From NCBI GenBank assembly GCA_013152995.1, contig JAADFH010000119.1, positions 1 through 5,319 of the forward strand: a stretch of DNA of 5,319 nt, written 5' to 3'. A model generated the notes under the pieces. It saw only the letters and a list, made by a program, of their open reading frames with translations. It was not told the DNA's origin and did no database searches. The DNA is from Methanobacteriota archaeon. Its GTDB lineage: Archaea; Hydrothermarchaeota; Hydrothermarchaeia; Hydrothermarchaeales; BMS3B. A program made the translations under genes and the position numbers. Shown piece after piece: positions 1 through 5,138 of the stretch. Positions within the stretch are counted from its first letter, which is position 1; each line of letters opens with the position of its first letter.

Positions 1-446
1 GGCTCAGCCACAAGCCTGCGGGCAAACTCCCTCTGCAGCAGCAGCACACCCTTCTCCAGCCTCATCCGCAGCAGCATGAACACCAGCGGGGAGGATATGT
101 TGAAGGGGGGGTTAGCCACAACCTTGCTCACCTCCGGCAGCCTCACCCTGAGCACATCCCCCTGCACCACCTCAAGCTCCTCCTGCGGAAACCTCTCCCT
201 CAGCACCCTTGCGAGCAGCGGGTCCTTCTCCACAGCCACAACCCTGCATCCCGCCTCAAGCAGGTAGCCCGTGAGATTTCCTATCCCCGCACCCACCTCC
301 AGCACACGCTCGCCTGGCGAGAGCTCCGCAACCTCAACCTCAAGCTCCGCCACCCGCTCATTTATCAGAAAATGCTGTCCCGCAGACCTCCTCAGCCTTA
401 TCCCGTACCTGCGCAGTATCTGCTTGGTCTCCTCAAGCAGACTCAA
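1..446 (-). CDS. ksgA: KsgA/Dim1 16S rRNA adenine dimethyltransferase, 3' end cut off by window
   Basis: SAM-dependent enzyme that dimethylates two adjacent adenines near the 3' end of small-subunit rRNA, a late step in ribosome assembly. The first 148 residues are visible. GQHFL (23-27) is the family's N-terminal motif. The SAM-binding motif I is EVGAGIGNLT (50-59), followed by the acidic AVEKD (71-75), QGD (95-97), and the catalytic motif IV NPPFNIS (112-118), where bacterial members usually have NLPYNIS. QREFARRL (138-145) is also typical. The start is TTG (444-446), overlapping the DUF655 TGA as TTGA. The upstream in-frame stretch back to a TAA has no ATG or GTG, so TTG is the only reasonable start. 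GAGG lies about 9 nt upstream. It is the last visible gene of the rpl21e-rpoF-DUF655-ksgA operon and probably depends on coupled translation. The C-terminal helical domain lies outside the window. Confidence 0.95.
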   Translation of the reverse strand, partial: MSLLEETKQILRRYGIRLRRSAGQHFLINERVAELEVEVAELSPGERVLEVGAGIGNLTGYLLEAGCRVVAVEKDPLLARVLRERFPQEELEVVQGDVLRVRLPEVSKVVANPPFNISSPLVFMLLRMRLEKGVLLLQREFARRLVAE

Positions 447-1048
447 CGCCCACGCCTCTTACCCTGAGGTATGAATATCCTGTACTTGTGCTTGCCCTGC
501 TTGACATCCGCTTCAGACAGCTCGGTTATTATCCTGCTGACTATCAGCTTGACAGGGTCAGAGATCGCCTTTATCCTCCTTGAGATATCCTCAAAGCTCT
601 CAAAAGGCTTCTTCTTCCTCTCCTCAAGAATCTCCCACATGAGCTTCTTCCCTATTCCCGGCAGGAGCTCCAGCATGTGCAGGCGGGTGGTGAGGGGCAT
701 GGCGGTGTTGAAGAACTCCACATACTTCTTCTCATTCTTTCTCACCAGCTCCTCAAGCACGTAGGGGAGCTCAGCCTTTGCCGCCGAGCTGAGCTCGTCA
801 TAGGTAATCCTGCGCTTTATGTGGTCTATCTTGTCCCTCTCCTTCCTGCCGATGTACACCCTCTCATGAGCCTTCAGCTCAACCCCGCGCTTCGGCACCA
901 GCTCCAGCAGCGAGAAGTACTTCTCCCCGATGGCGAGGACCAAGGGTTCCTTCTTGTAGATGGGGCGCTCATCCTCCGGTCTGCCGTGTGGCAGGTAGTC
1001 AAGAACGTAAACGTAGTCCTCCATCCCCAACGGCACCGCCTCCCTCAC
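443..1048 (-). CDS. DUF655 family protein with helix-hairpin-helix segment
   Basis: A conserved archaeal protein of 201 residues whose biochemical role I do not know. MEDYVYVLDYLPHG (9-22) is the characteristic opening, followed by a basic, probably OB-like region (about 35-75) with YIGRKERDKI. A helix-hairpin-helix element, LELLPGIGKKLMWEILEER, spans about 126-144 and suggests nucleic-acid binding. The C-terminal tail is basic (KRRGR). It sits between rpoF and ksgA, a neighbourhood conserved in many euryarchaea, so a role in RNA or ribosome biology is inferred only from context and the HhH. The listed start is GTG at 1046-1048, overlapping the rpoF stop as GTGA. Family members normally begin near residue 9, so the ATG at 1022-1024 (193 residues) is a real alternative. 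Neither start has an ideally spaced SD. Confidence 0.92.
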   Translation of the reverse strand: MREAVPLGMEDYVYVLDYLPHGRPEDERPIYKKEPLVLAIGEKYFSLLELVPKRGVELKAHERVYIGRKERDKIDHIKRRITYDELSSAAKAELPYVLEELVRKNEKKYVEFFNTAMPLTTRLHMLELLPGIGKKLMWEILEERKKKPFESFEDISRRIKAISDPVKLIVSRIITELSEADVKQGKHKYRIFIPQGKRRGR

Positions 1049-1389
1049 TTCCTGTAGCGGGCGCAGATCTCAACTATCTTTGCTATCTCGCTCTTCTCTA
1101 AGATTGCCCTCTCCTTGGCAAAGATTGCACGCACATCCTCCTCATCCGCGGGGAGCAGGTCCGCTATCTTGACTGCAACCTCCTCTCTGATTTTATCACT
1201 GACCTGGAGCACCTCCTCAACAATCCTGCGCCCCTCTTCAGGTGTGAGCTTCGCAAACTTCTTCAGGTAGTCCAGGCATATCTTCTGCTCGTAAACAGGC
1301 TCCTCTATCTCCTCCAGCTCCTTCTCCAGAATAGCCTTGGCTTCGTACATGGTTACGGGCTTTACCTGGAGCACGCCCCTGCTGCTCAT
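1045..1389 (-). CDS. rpoF: DNA-directed RNA polymerase subunit F (Rpb4 homologue)
   Basis: A small subunit of the archaeal RNA polymerase. In the family it pairs with subunit E (Rpb7) to form the stalk, which helps open-complex formation and binds the emerging transcript. The protein has 114 residues, the usual size for archaeal RpoF. A short N-terminal strand region ([16 protein letters not shown]) is followed by a charged helical region, then the HRDC-like helical part with [13 protein letters not shown] (about 41-53), [19 protein letters not shown] (about 75-93) and the ending [10 protein letters not shown]. The start ATG (1387-1389) overlaps the rpl21e TGA as ATGA. GGAGG about 10 nt upstream, within the rpl21e end, serves as its ribosome binding site. 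It is transcribed with rpl21e and DUF655. I see nothing unusual in it. Confidence 0.95.
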   Translation of the reverse strand: MSSRGVLQVKPVTMYEAKAILEKELEEIEEPVYEQKICLDYLKKFAKLTPEEGRRIVEEVLQVSDKIREEVAVKIADLLPADEEDVRAIFAKERAILEKSEIAKIVEICARYRK

Positions 1390-1679
1390 TTTCGCTGCGC
1401 CTCCAGATGCACCGGGTGGGCAATGATCTGCTTCACAGCATTACCATCTCTCACCTCAACCACATACGCCCTGCCGCGCTTTCCCACAACGGTGCCTGTA
1501 AGCCCGTGAAATCTGGGGTGCGGCATGCCCCTGTGCACCGAGGGCTCAATCTTTATGTGCACCCTCTCACCCACAGAAAACTCCTGCAGGTACCTGGTTA
1601 CGGGTATCAGCCCGCGCCTGCGCACACGCTTCCTGAGCTTTCTGCTGTGCCCGCTCCAGAAGCCTCTTGACCTTTCCAT
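1386..1679 (-). CDS. rpl21e: 50S ribosomal protein L21e
   Basis: A structural protein of the archaeal/eukaryotic large ribosomal subunit with no bacterial counterpart. The 97 residues match the family length. The N-terminal basic tail ([21 protein letters not shown]) contacts rRNA in known structures. It is followed by the SH3-like barrel with [19 protein letters not shown] (about 36-54), [20 protein letters not shown] and the end [16 protein letters not shown]. The ATG at 1677-1679 is preceded by GGTGA, which is well spaced (about 7 nt). It is the first gene of the rpl21e-rpoF-DUF655-ksgA operon and has a good BRE/TATA element about 35-45 nt upstream, implying a leader of only about 12 nt. 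Confidence 0.96.
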   Translation of the reverse strand: MERSRGFWSGHSRKLRKRVRRRGLIPVTRYLQEFSVGERVHIKIEPSVHRGMPHPRFHGLTGTVVGKRGRAYVVEVRDGNAVKQIIAHPVHLEAQRK

Positions 1680-1845
1680 CTACATTCACCTACCATGAAT
1701 TTGAGCAACGCGTATATATTAGTTTCCGTGCACGAGCTCAAAGTTAATCTTCAGAGGAATAAGACCCCTGATAATAACAACGTTCACATAACTTATACTT
1801 TTTATCATTCAATGAAATTTATTGCTTTTCTTCCATCTGTGGCAG
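1680..1845. other. AT-rich intergenic spacer between exonuclease-like gene and rpl21e
   Basis: This spacer holds the rpl21e promoter. It also holds a second, weaker AT-rich stretch on the minus strand (about 1788-1806, AAAAAGTATAAG) that could be an upstream promoter giving a leader of about 90 nt. An imperfect inverted repeat lies at 1752-1770 (CAGAGG / CCCCTG, one mismatch, 7-nt loop). It has no T-run after it on either strand, so I do not call it a terminator. I see no ORF or structured RNA here. Confidence 0.5.
1713..1727 (-). promoter_or_regulatory. BRE/TATA promoter of the rpl21e operon
   Basis: On the minus strand the sequence reads GGAAACT directly followed by AATATATA, a purine-rich BRE and a near-ideal archaeal TATA box. 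Transcription typically starts about 25 nt from the box centre, which predicts a start near 1691-1693. The leader would be about 12-14 nt and consist of little more than the GGTGA ribosome binding site ahead of the ATG at 1679. The box is inferred from sequence only. Confidence 0.75.
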
Positions 1846-2430
1846 TTATTTCACTATTCCCATCTGTTTGAATGTAATATAAAGCTCTCGCAGTGCGGCA
1901 ACATCCTCAAGATTATGTCTAAATATCTTACTCCATTCACCGTTTTTGTAATACTTTGGCATATTTCTGCCCTTACCTTTTGGTGGTGAAACGTTATATC
2001 TCCTGCACACCTCATAAAGCTTATGATATCTGCCTTTTCCTCCTCTGTACACCCACTCCTCTATCATAAGGTCACATTTTTTTGCATGCTGCACCGCTTC
2101 TCTGCACTCATTTGGCAGTTCATGCTCATTCATGCGAATCAGTATGAAATTATCATCAAACTTTTTATTATTCCAGCCTACAAAAGTGGCATGCCTGTAA
2201 CGCATGAAAGTTAGTGCAATAATCTCAAGTATGGATTTTTCATCGGCATCACAGGCATATGCAAGCAGTCTGCCATCAATGTCCATGAATGCGACACTGA
2301 TTATCCTATCTATTCTGGGCTCAAGTCCTGTGGTTTCAATATCATAGAACATCACGGTACGCCGTTCACGCACTGAGTGTTTTTTTAAACGCTCAAAGAA
2401 ACTTAGAACGAACTTTCTGTAAAAAATCAT
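1846..2430 (-). CDS. Predicted DEDD-type 3'-5' exonuclease (RNase H-like fold), orphan
   Basis: A 194-residue protein of the RNase H-like / DnaQ-type exonuclease superfamily, resembling stand-alone predicted 3'-5' exonucleases (RNase_H_2-type). Exo I is FYDIETTG, with the metal-binding pair D30 and E32. Exo II is FVGWNNKKFDDNFI, with D92 (or D93). Exo III is RHNLEDVAAL, with D176. In DEDDy relatives this last motif usually reads YNxxDv; here the Tyr is replaced by His (H172-x3-D176). A basic N-terminal extension of about 25 residues has no recognisable domain. Substrate is unknown. The start chosen is ATG 2428-2430, because GAGGTG lies 7 nt upstream; GTG at 2437-2439 is an in-frame alternative (197 residues) that would overlap that SD. 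The gene is clearly AT-richer than its neighbours and has its own TATA box, so horizontal acquisition is plausible. It ends before the rpl21e promoter region. Confidence 0.85.
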   Translation of the reverse strand: MIFYRKFVLSFFERLKKHSVRERRTVMFYDIETTGLEPRIDRIISVAFMDIDGRLLAYACDADEKSILEIIALTFMRYRHATFVGWNNKKFDDNFILIRMNEHELPNECREAVQHAKKCDLMIEEWVYRGGKGRYHKLYEVCRRYNVSPPKGKGRNMPKYYKNGEWSKIFRHNLEDVAALRELYITFKQMGIVK

Positions 2431-2433
2431 CAA

Positions 2434-2440
2434 TACCACC
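2434..2440 (-). promoter_or_regulatory. Ribosome binding site deciding the exonuclease-gene start
   Basis: The minus strand reads GAGAGGTGGTATTG immediately before ATG 2430. The GAGGTG core matches the archaeal anti-SD and its spacing favours this ATG over the GTG that lies inside the motif. Confidence 0.6.
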
Positions 2441-2456
2441 TCTCAGACCGGGTGGT
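2435..2456. repeat. Inverted repeat ACCACC/GGTGGT around the exonuclease RBS
   Basis: The 6-bp arms are 2435-2440 and 2451-2456 with a 10-nt loop. On the minus strand the GGTGGT arm contains the SD of the exonuclease gene, so a long transcript reading through from hisF could hide it in a hairpin. A transcript from the gene's own promoter would start inside the loop and lack the pairing arm. On the plus strand the repeat is followed by T5, but no plus-strand gene precedes it. Confidence 0.4.
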
Positions 2457-2464
2457 TTTTCAAC

Positions 2465-2478
2465 TTATATTTTTGTCC
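2465..2478 (-). promoter_or_regulatory. Candidate TATA box of the exonuclease-like gene
   Basis: The minus strand reads GGACAA followed by AAATATAA. Transcription about 25 nt downstream of the box would begin near 2443-2444, giving a leader of about 14 nt that starts with the SD, the same arrangement as at rpl21e. The box overlaps the last codons and the TAA (2465-2467) of the ancestral hisF frame. Confidence 0.6.
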
Positions 2479-3291
2479 TCTGCAAACCTTTGGAAATTCT
2501 CACCGGCACCCCCCTTGAGTGCAGGTACTCCTTCACCTCCATTATGGAGTACTCCCCGTAGTGGATATGCTGGCGGCGAGGGCGGCATCTGCCCTGCCGG
2601 AGGAAAACGCCTGATAGAAGTGCTCTGGCTTGCCCGCGCCCCCGCTGGCAATCACAGGTATGCTCACCGCCTCGCTCACAGCTCTGGTGAGGGGGATGTC
2701 GTACCCATCCTTTGTTCCATCCGCATCCATGCTGGTGAGCAGAATCTCCCCCGCGCCCAGCTCCTCAACACGCTCCGCCCACTCAATCGCATCAATTCCC
2801 GTGGGCTTCCTGCCTCCGTAGATGTAGACCTCAAACCAGCACTCCCCCTGCGGCGTCTCCACCACCCTGCGGTCCTCCCTGGGCTCGTACACTCTGCGTG
2901 CATCAATAGCCGAGACCACGCACTGGCTGCCGAAAATTCTGGCACTCTCCCTTATTAGCTCGGGGTTCTTCACAGCAGCCGTGTTTATCGCCACCTTGTC
3001 AGCCCCCGCCTTAAGCAGCCTCCTGAGGTCAGCAGCCTCGCTCACGCCCCCGCCCACTGTGAGGGGGATAAAAACCTGGTCAGCGGTGGCTCTGACCACC
3101 TGCAGCATGGTCTTCCTTCCCTCATGGCTTGCGCTTATATCCAGAAAAACCAGCTCATCCGCCCCCTCCTCATCGTACAGCTTCGCCAGCTCCACCGGTG
3201 AGCCAGCGTCCCTCAGGTTCCTGAAGTGCACACCCTTGACCACCCTCCCGTCTCTCACATCCAAGCACGGGATAATCCTCTTCGTCAGCAA
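2465..3291 (-). pseudogene. hisF: Imidazole glycerol phosphate synthase cyclase subunit HisF, frameshifted near its C-terminus
   Basis: HisF uses ammonia delivered by HisH to turn PRFAR into imidazole glycerol phosphate and AICAR, linking histidine and purine synthesis. The (beta-alpha)8 barrel starts with [12 protein letters not shown] and carries D11 and K19, phosphate-loop TVGGGVS (78-84), the catalytic VSAIDARR (126-133, D130), [13 protein letters not shown] (186-198) and [12 protein letters not shown] (214-225). The uninterrupted frame stops at 2542-2544 after 249 residues, ending in non-homologous STTGSTP. The next frame continues with [14 protein letters not shown] and GVPVRI, the expected HisF tail, to a TAA at 2465-2467. 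One T missing near 2563-2568 (ATATTCCAC to ATATCCAC) explains this; restored length is about 275. A sequencing or assembly error is as likely as a real mutation. The start is TTG (3289-3291), overlapping the UPF0179 end by 7 nt, with GGAG upstream. Confidence 0.88.
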
Positions 3292-3722
3292 CCTTCCACT
3301 CTCCTGAGCACCACCTTCACCAGCTCAAAGCCGTGCTGGCACTCAAGCGTGCCATCAACCTCAGCAAGCTGCACCCTGTCGCCAGCCTTCAGCCCCTCCG
3401 GCGAGCACAGCGGATAGCTGGGGCAGAGCACCTCCCCGCATCTCAGGGGGGAATAGCTGATAACCGCACCCCGCAGAGCTGTCCTCTTCGGCACCGCCGC
3501 GGGCACCTCCGCCTCCTCCACCTCTGCCACAGCCACCGTGCCGAACACCCTGCAGCGGTGGCGTGCCTCCCTGACACGCCTCACCACATACCTCCGCCCC
3601 TTCTCCAGATTGCCGGCGCACGCTGCCAGCAGCCTGCAGCCATTGCACTCCTCTGCACTCCCGTAGTGGACAAAGGTGTAGCCTGGCTTTGCAAACCTTG
3701 CGTCAAGCAGGGTAACCTTCAC
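3285..3722 (-). CDS. UPF0179 family Cys-rich protein
   Basis: A conserved archaeal protein of unknown function, 145 residues, recognised as UPF0179 by its order of motifs. ECNGC...C (C26, C29, C35) is followed by [20 protein letters not shown] (38-57). A variable V/A/E-rich strand follows (about 62-80), then [22 protein letters not shown] (C95, C100, C106) and [11 protein letters not shown] (107-117). Seven or more conserved-looking Cys in two clusters suggest a metal or Fe-S site; this is inference, with no known ligand set. The start is GTG (3720-3722), overlapping the egsA TGA as GTGA, and the end overlaps hisF by 7 nt. Translation of egsA, this gene and hisF is therefore probably coupled. 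No signal peptide or membrane segment is visible, so it is likely cytosolic. Confidence 0.92.
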   Translation of the reverse strand: MKVTLLDARFAKPGYTFVHYGSAEECNGCRLLAACAGNLEKGRRYVVRRVREARHRCRVFGTVAVAEVEEAEVPAAVPKRTALRGAVISYSPLRCGEVLCPSYPLCSPEGLKAGDRVQLAEVDGTLECQHGFELVKVVLRRVEGC

Positions 3723-4759
3723 TCAATCACCCCTGTGGCTCTGGCAGCCTTTTCAGCCATCTCTCTGCTCAGGTTCACGTGCTCAATAATAGTGTACCTC
3801 TCCGGCTTCACCTTCCTGGCTTCCAGCAGGGCAAGTATCACCTCCCTGTCCTCCACACCCAGCTCCTGAGCGCTCACCGGCGCACCGGCGAGCTTCAGCG
3901 CGCTCCTGATTCTCCACCACTCCCCTCCGTGCAGGTACATGGCTATTATGCTCCCCACTCCAACCTGCTCGCCGTGCAGCGCAGGCTTAGCTGCAATCAT
4001 GTCAAGCGCATGGCTGAACTTGTGCTCCGCTCCGCTTCCCGGGCGGGAGCTCCCCGCGATGCTCATCGCAACCCCGCAGGAAATCAGAGCCTTCACCAGC
4101 CGCCGCACGCCCGCAACGGTGTGCGCATCGCCGCAGGAGCGCATGGCAATCCTGGCACTCATTCTTGAGAGCGCGATGGAGTACTCGCTGAGCTCCTCCC
4201 CCAGCACCCTGTGCGCCAGCTCCCAGTCCATGGTGGCTGTGAGCTTCGCTATGGCATCGCCGAAGCCGCTTGCGGTGAGCCTCCTGGGTGCGGAGGCTAT
4301 GATTCTGGTGTCCGCCACTATGCCCAGGGGCGCCACCGCATTCTCAGACACAGGCATGCCGTTGCTCCTGAGGGACGCCATGGAGCTGGCTATGCCGTCA
4401 TGGCTGGCTGCGGTGGGTATGCTTACGAACTCCAGCCCCAGCCTGTAGGAGGAGAGCTTGGCAACATCTATCACCTTGCCACCCCCCACACCCACAAGGA
4501 AGCTCGCCCCAGCCCTTCTCGCCCTCTCAACCACCCTCGCCACCTCATCCTGCGTGGCGCTCTCAACCGTAACCATCTCAGGGGCATGCTCCTGCAGGAT
4601 TTCGCCCACACGCTCGCCAGCCACCCTGCGGGTGCTCTCCCCGGTGACCAGCAGACACCTGCCGCTCAGCCCCAGACTTCTGAGAAAACCGGGAAGCTCC
4701 TCAAGGATGTCCTCCCCCACCAGCACACCCCTGGGAAGCTGCATCCATTTCGTTCCCAT
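3719..4759 (-). CDS. egsA: sn-glycerol-1-phosphate dehydrogenase
   Basis: Reduces dihydroxyacetone phosphate to sn-glycerol-1-phosphate with NAD(P)H, the first committed step of archaeal membrane lipid synthesis. The chosen start gives 346 residues, the normal family length. It opens with MGTKWMQLPRGVLVG and has the nucleotide-binding GVGGGKVIDVAK (90-101) and SIPTAASHDGIASS (113-126). Likely Zn ligands by family comparison are D168 (GFGDAIAK), H246 (GAEHKFSH) and H262 (LHGEQVG). The ATG at 4757-4759 is preferred because the conserved protein begins there. The frame stays open 51 codons further to a GTG at 4910-4912, but that stretch has no recognisable homology. The ATG has only a weak, too-close AGGAT upstream, while a TTTAACTT element lies about 24 nt away, so the message may be leaderless. 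It is first in the egsA-UPF0179-hisF group, overlapping UPF0179 as GTGA. Confidence 0.95.
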   Translation of the reverse strand: MGTKWMQLPRGVLVGEDILEELPGFLRSLGLSGRCLLVTGESTRRVAGERVGEILQEHAPEMVTVESATQDEVARVVERARRAGASFLVGVGGGKVIDVAKLSSYRLGLEFVSIPTAASHDGIASSMASLRSNGMPVSENAVAPLGIVADTRIIASAPRRLTASGFGDAIAKLTATMDWELAHRVLGEELSEYSIALSRMSARIAMRSCGDAHTVAGVRRLVKALISCGVAMSIAGSSRPGSGAEHKFSHALDMIAAKPALHGEQVGVGSIIAMYLHGGEWWRIRSALKLAGAPVSAQELGVEDREVILALLEARKVKPERYTIIEHVNLSREMAEKAARATGVIE

Positions 4760-4937
4760 ATCCTGCACTATGCGGTCACAAGTTAAAGCCCTTTTGGTAG
4801 CCATGCACAGACCTGTCCAAATAAGCATGTTCTCACCCCTAACCTGAGATGGTTGTAGTACAGCATGAAGATAGCAACGAGTGAGTTGGCATGTTTCAGT
4901 GCTGTTAACCACCAGAGTCTTTCCATTTTCATTGAAG
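4760..4937. other. Spacer between the HicB-like gene and egsA
   Basis: This stretch of 178 nt contains the in-frame upstream extension of egsA (open from 4957 down, GTG at 4910-4912) and the weak TATA described separately. The translated extension is Cys/Thr/Leu-rich without recognisable motifs. I see no tRNA, C/D-box pair or terminator. Confidence 0.4.
4780..4795 (-). promoter_or_regulatory. Weak candidate BRE/TATA for a leaderless egsA transcript
   Basis: The minus strand reads AAAAGGGC then TTTAACTT, with the box centre about 24 nt from the A of the egsA ATG. That spacing fits a transcript starting at the start codon. The TATA match is poor, so this remains tentative. Confidence 0.35.
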
Positions 4938-5078
4938 TTATTTAAGATAACCTTCCCTTATGTCCTCCAGAGCTTCCTCCATTGTCTCGCCCTGTGAGTG
5001 ACATCCCGGCAGGGCAGGACAGCTCGCCACATAGCCCCCCGCCTCTTTATCCTCCTCTATGATAACCTTGAGCTTCAT
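4938..5078 (-). CDS. HicB-like antitoxin-family protein, shortened, no HicA beside it
   Basis: A 46-residue ORF with the HicB-type fold signature: MKLKVIIEED, GGYVASCPALPGCHSQGET (14-32) and MEEALEDIRE (33-42). In type II HicAB systems HicB neutralises the HicA RNase; many archaea also carry solitary HicB-like proteins of about 65-75 residues. In the family the helix normally continues as xxAIexYLe with further residues. Here it jumps from DIRE to GYLK and a TAA, as if three residues were lost and the end removed, so the protein may be a remnant. Neither other frame downstream restores a HicB-like tail. The ATG (5076-5078) is preceded by GGTG 3 nt upstream, a tight spacing. No HicA-like ORF lies in the 60 nt before the divergent plus-strand gene or in the 178 nt behind. 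Confidence 0.75.
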   Translation of the reverse strand: MKLKVIIEEDKEAGGYVASCPALPGCHSQGETMEEALEDIREGYLK

Positions 5079-5138
5079 ATTCACCAACAATCAATATCTC
5101 ATGCCTCATCCATCTCCACCTTCTATTGATGCCACCGC
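5079..5138. other. Divergent intergenic region between the HicB-like and TRAM-like genes
   Basis: This 60-nt stretch must hold promoters for both directions. An AT-rich patch around 5090-5099 (CAATCAATATCT on the plus strand) is the only TATA-like candidate and would place a plus-strand start near 5120. No operator-like palindrome is visible. Confidence 0.35.

Noticed and set aside
1752..1770. Imperfect inverted repeat as a terminator after the exonuclease gene
   Set aside because: There is a mismatch in a 6-bp stem and no T-run on either strand; archaeal termination relies mainly on T-tracts.
1740..1815. Possible C/D-box sRNA on the minus strand (box C-like ATGATAA, later CTGA)
   Set aside because: Box C is imperfect and no matching internal D'/C' pair is at the right spacing.
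2451..2460. GGTGGT followed by T5 as a plus-strand terminator
   Set aside because: There is no supported plus-strand gene upstream to terminate; the repeat makes more sense around the minus-strand SD.
2452..2958. Long plus-strand ORF opposite hisF
   Set aside because: It is an antisense shadow of GC-rich hisF codons with no recognisable motif, and its composition follows the gene on the other strand.
3333..3869. Plus-strand ORF of 178 codons across UPF0179 and egsA
   Set aside because: It is antisense to two confident genes and has no motif or plausible start signal.
3939..4786. Overlapping long plus-strand ORFs opposite egsA
   Set aside because: egsA is supported by catalytic and nucleotide-binding motifs along its length; the antisense frames are open because of GC bias.
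4910..4957. Continuation of the HicB-like protein in the egsA frame by frameshift
   Set aside because: The translation there (VILNNFNENGKTL) does not resemble a HicB tail, so a simple frameshift does not explain the truncation.
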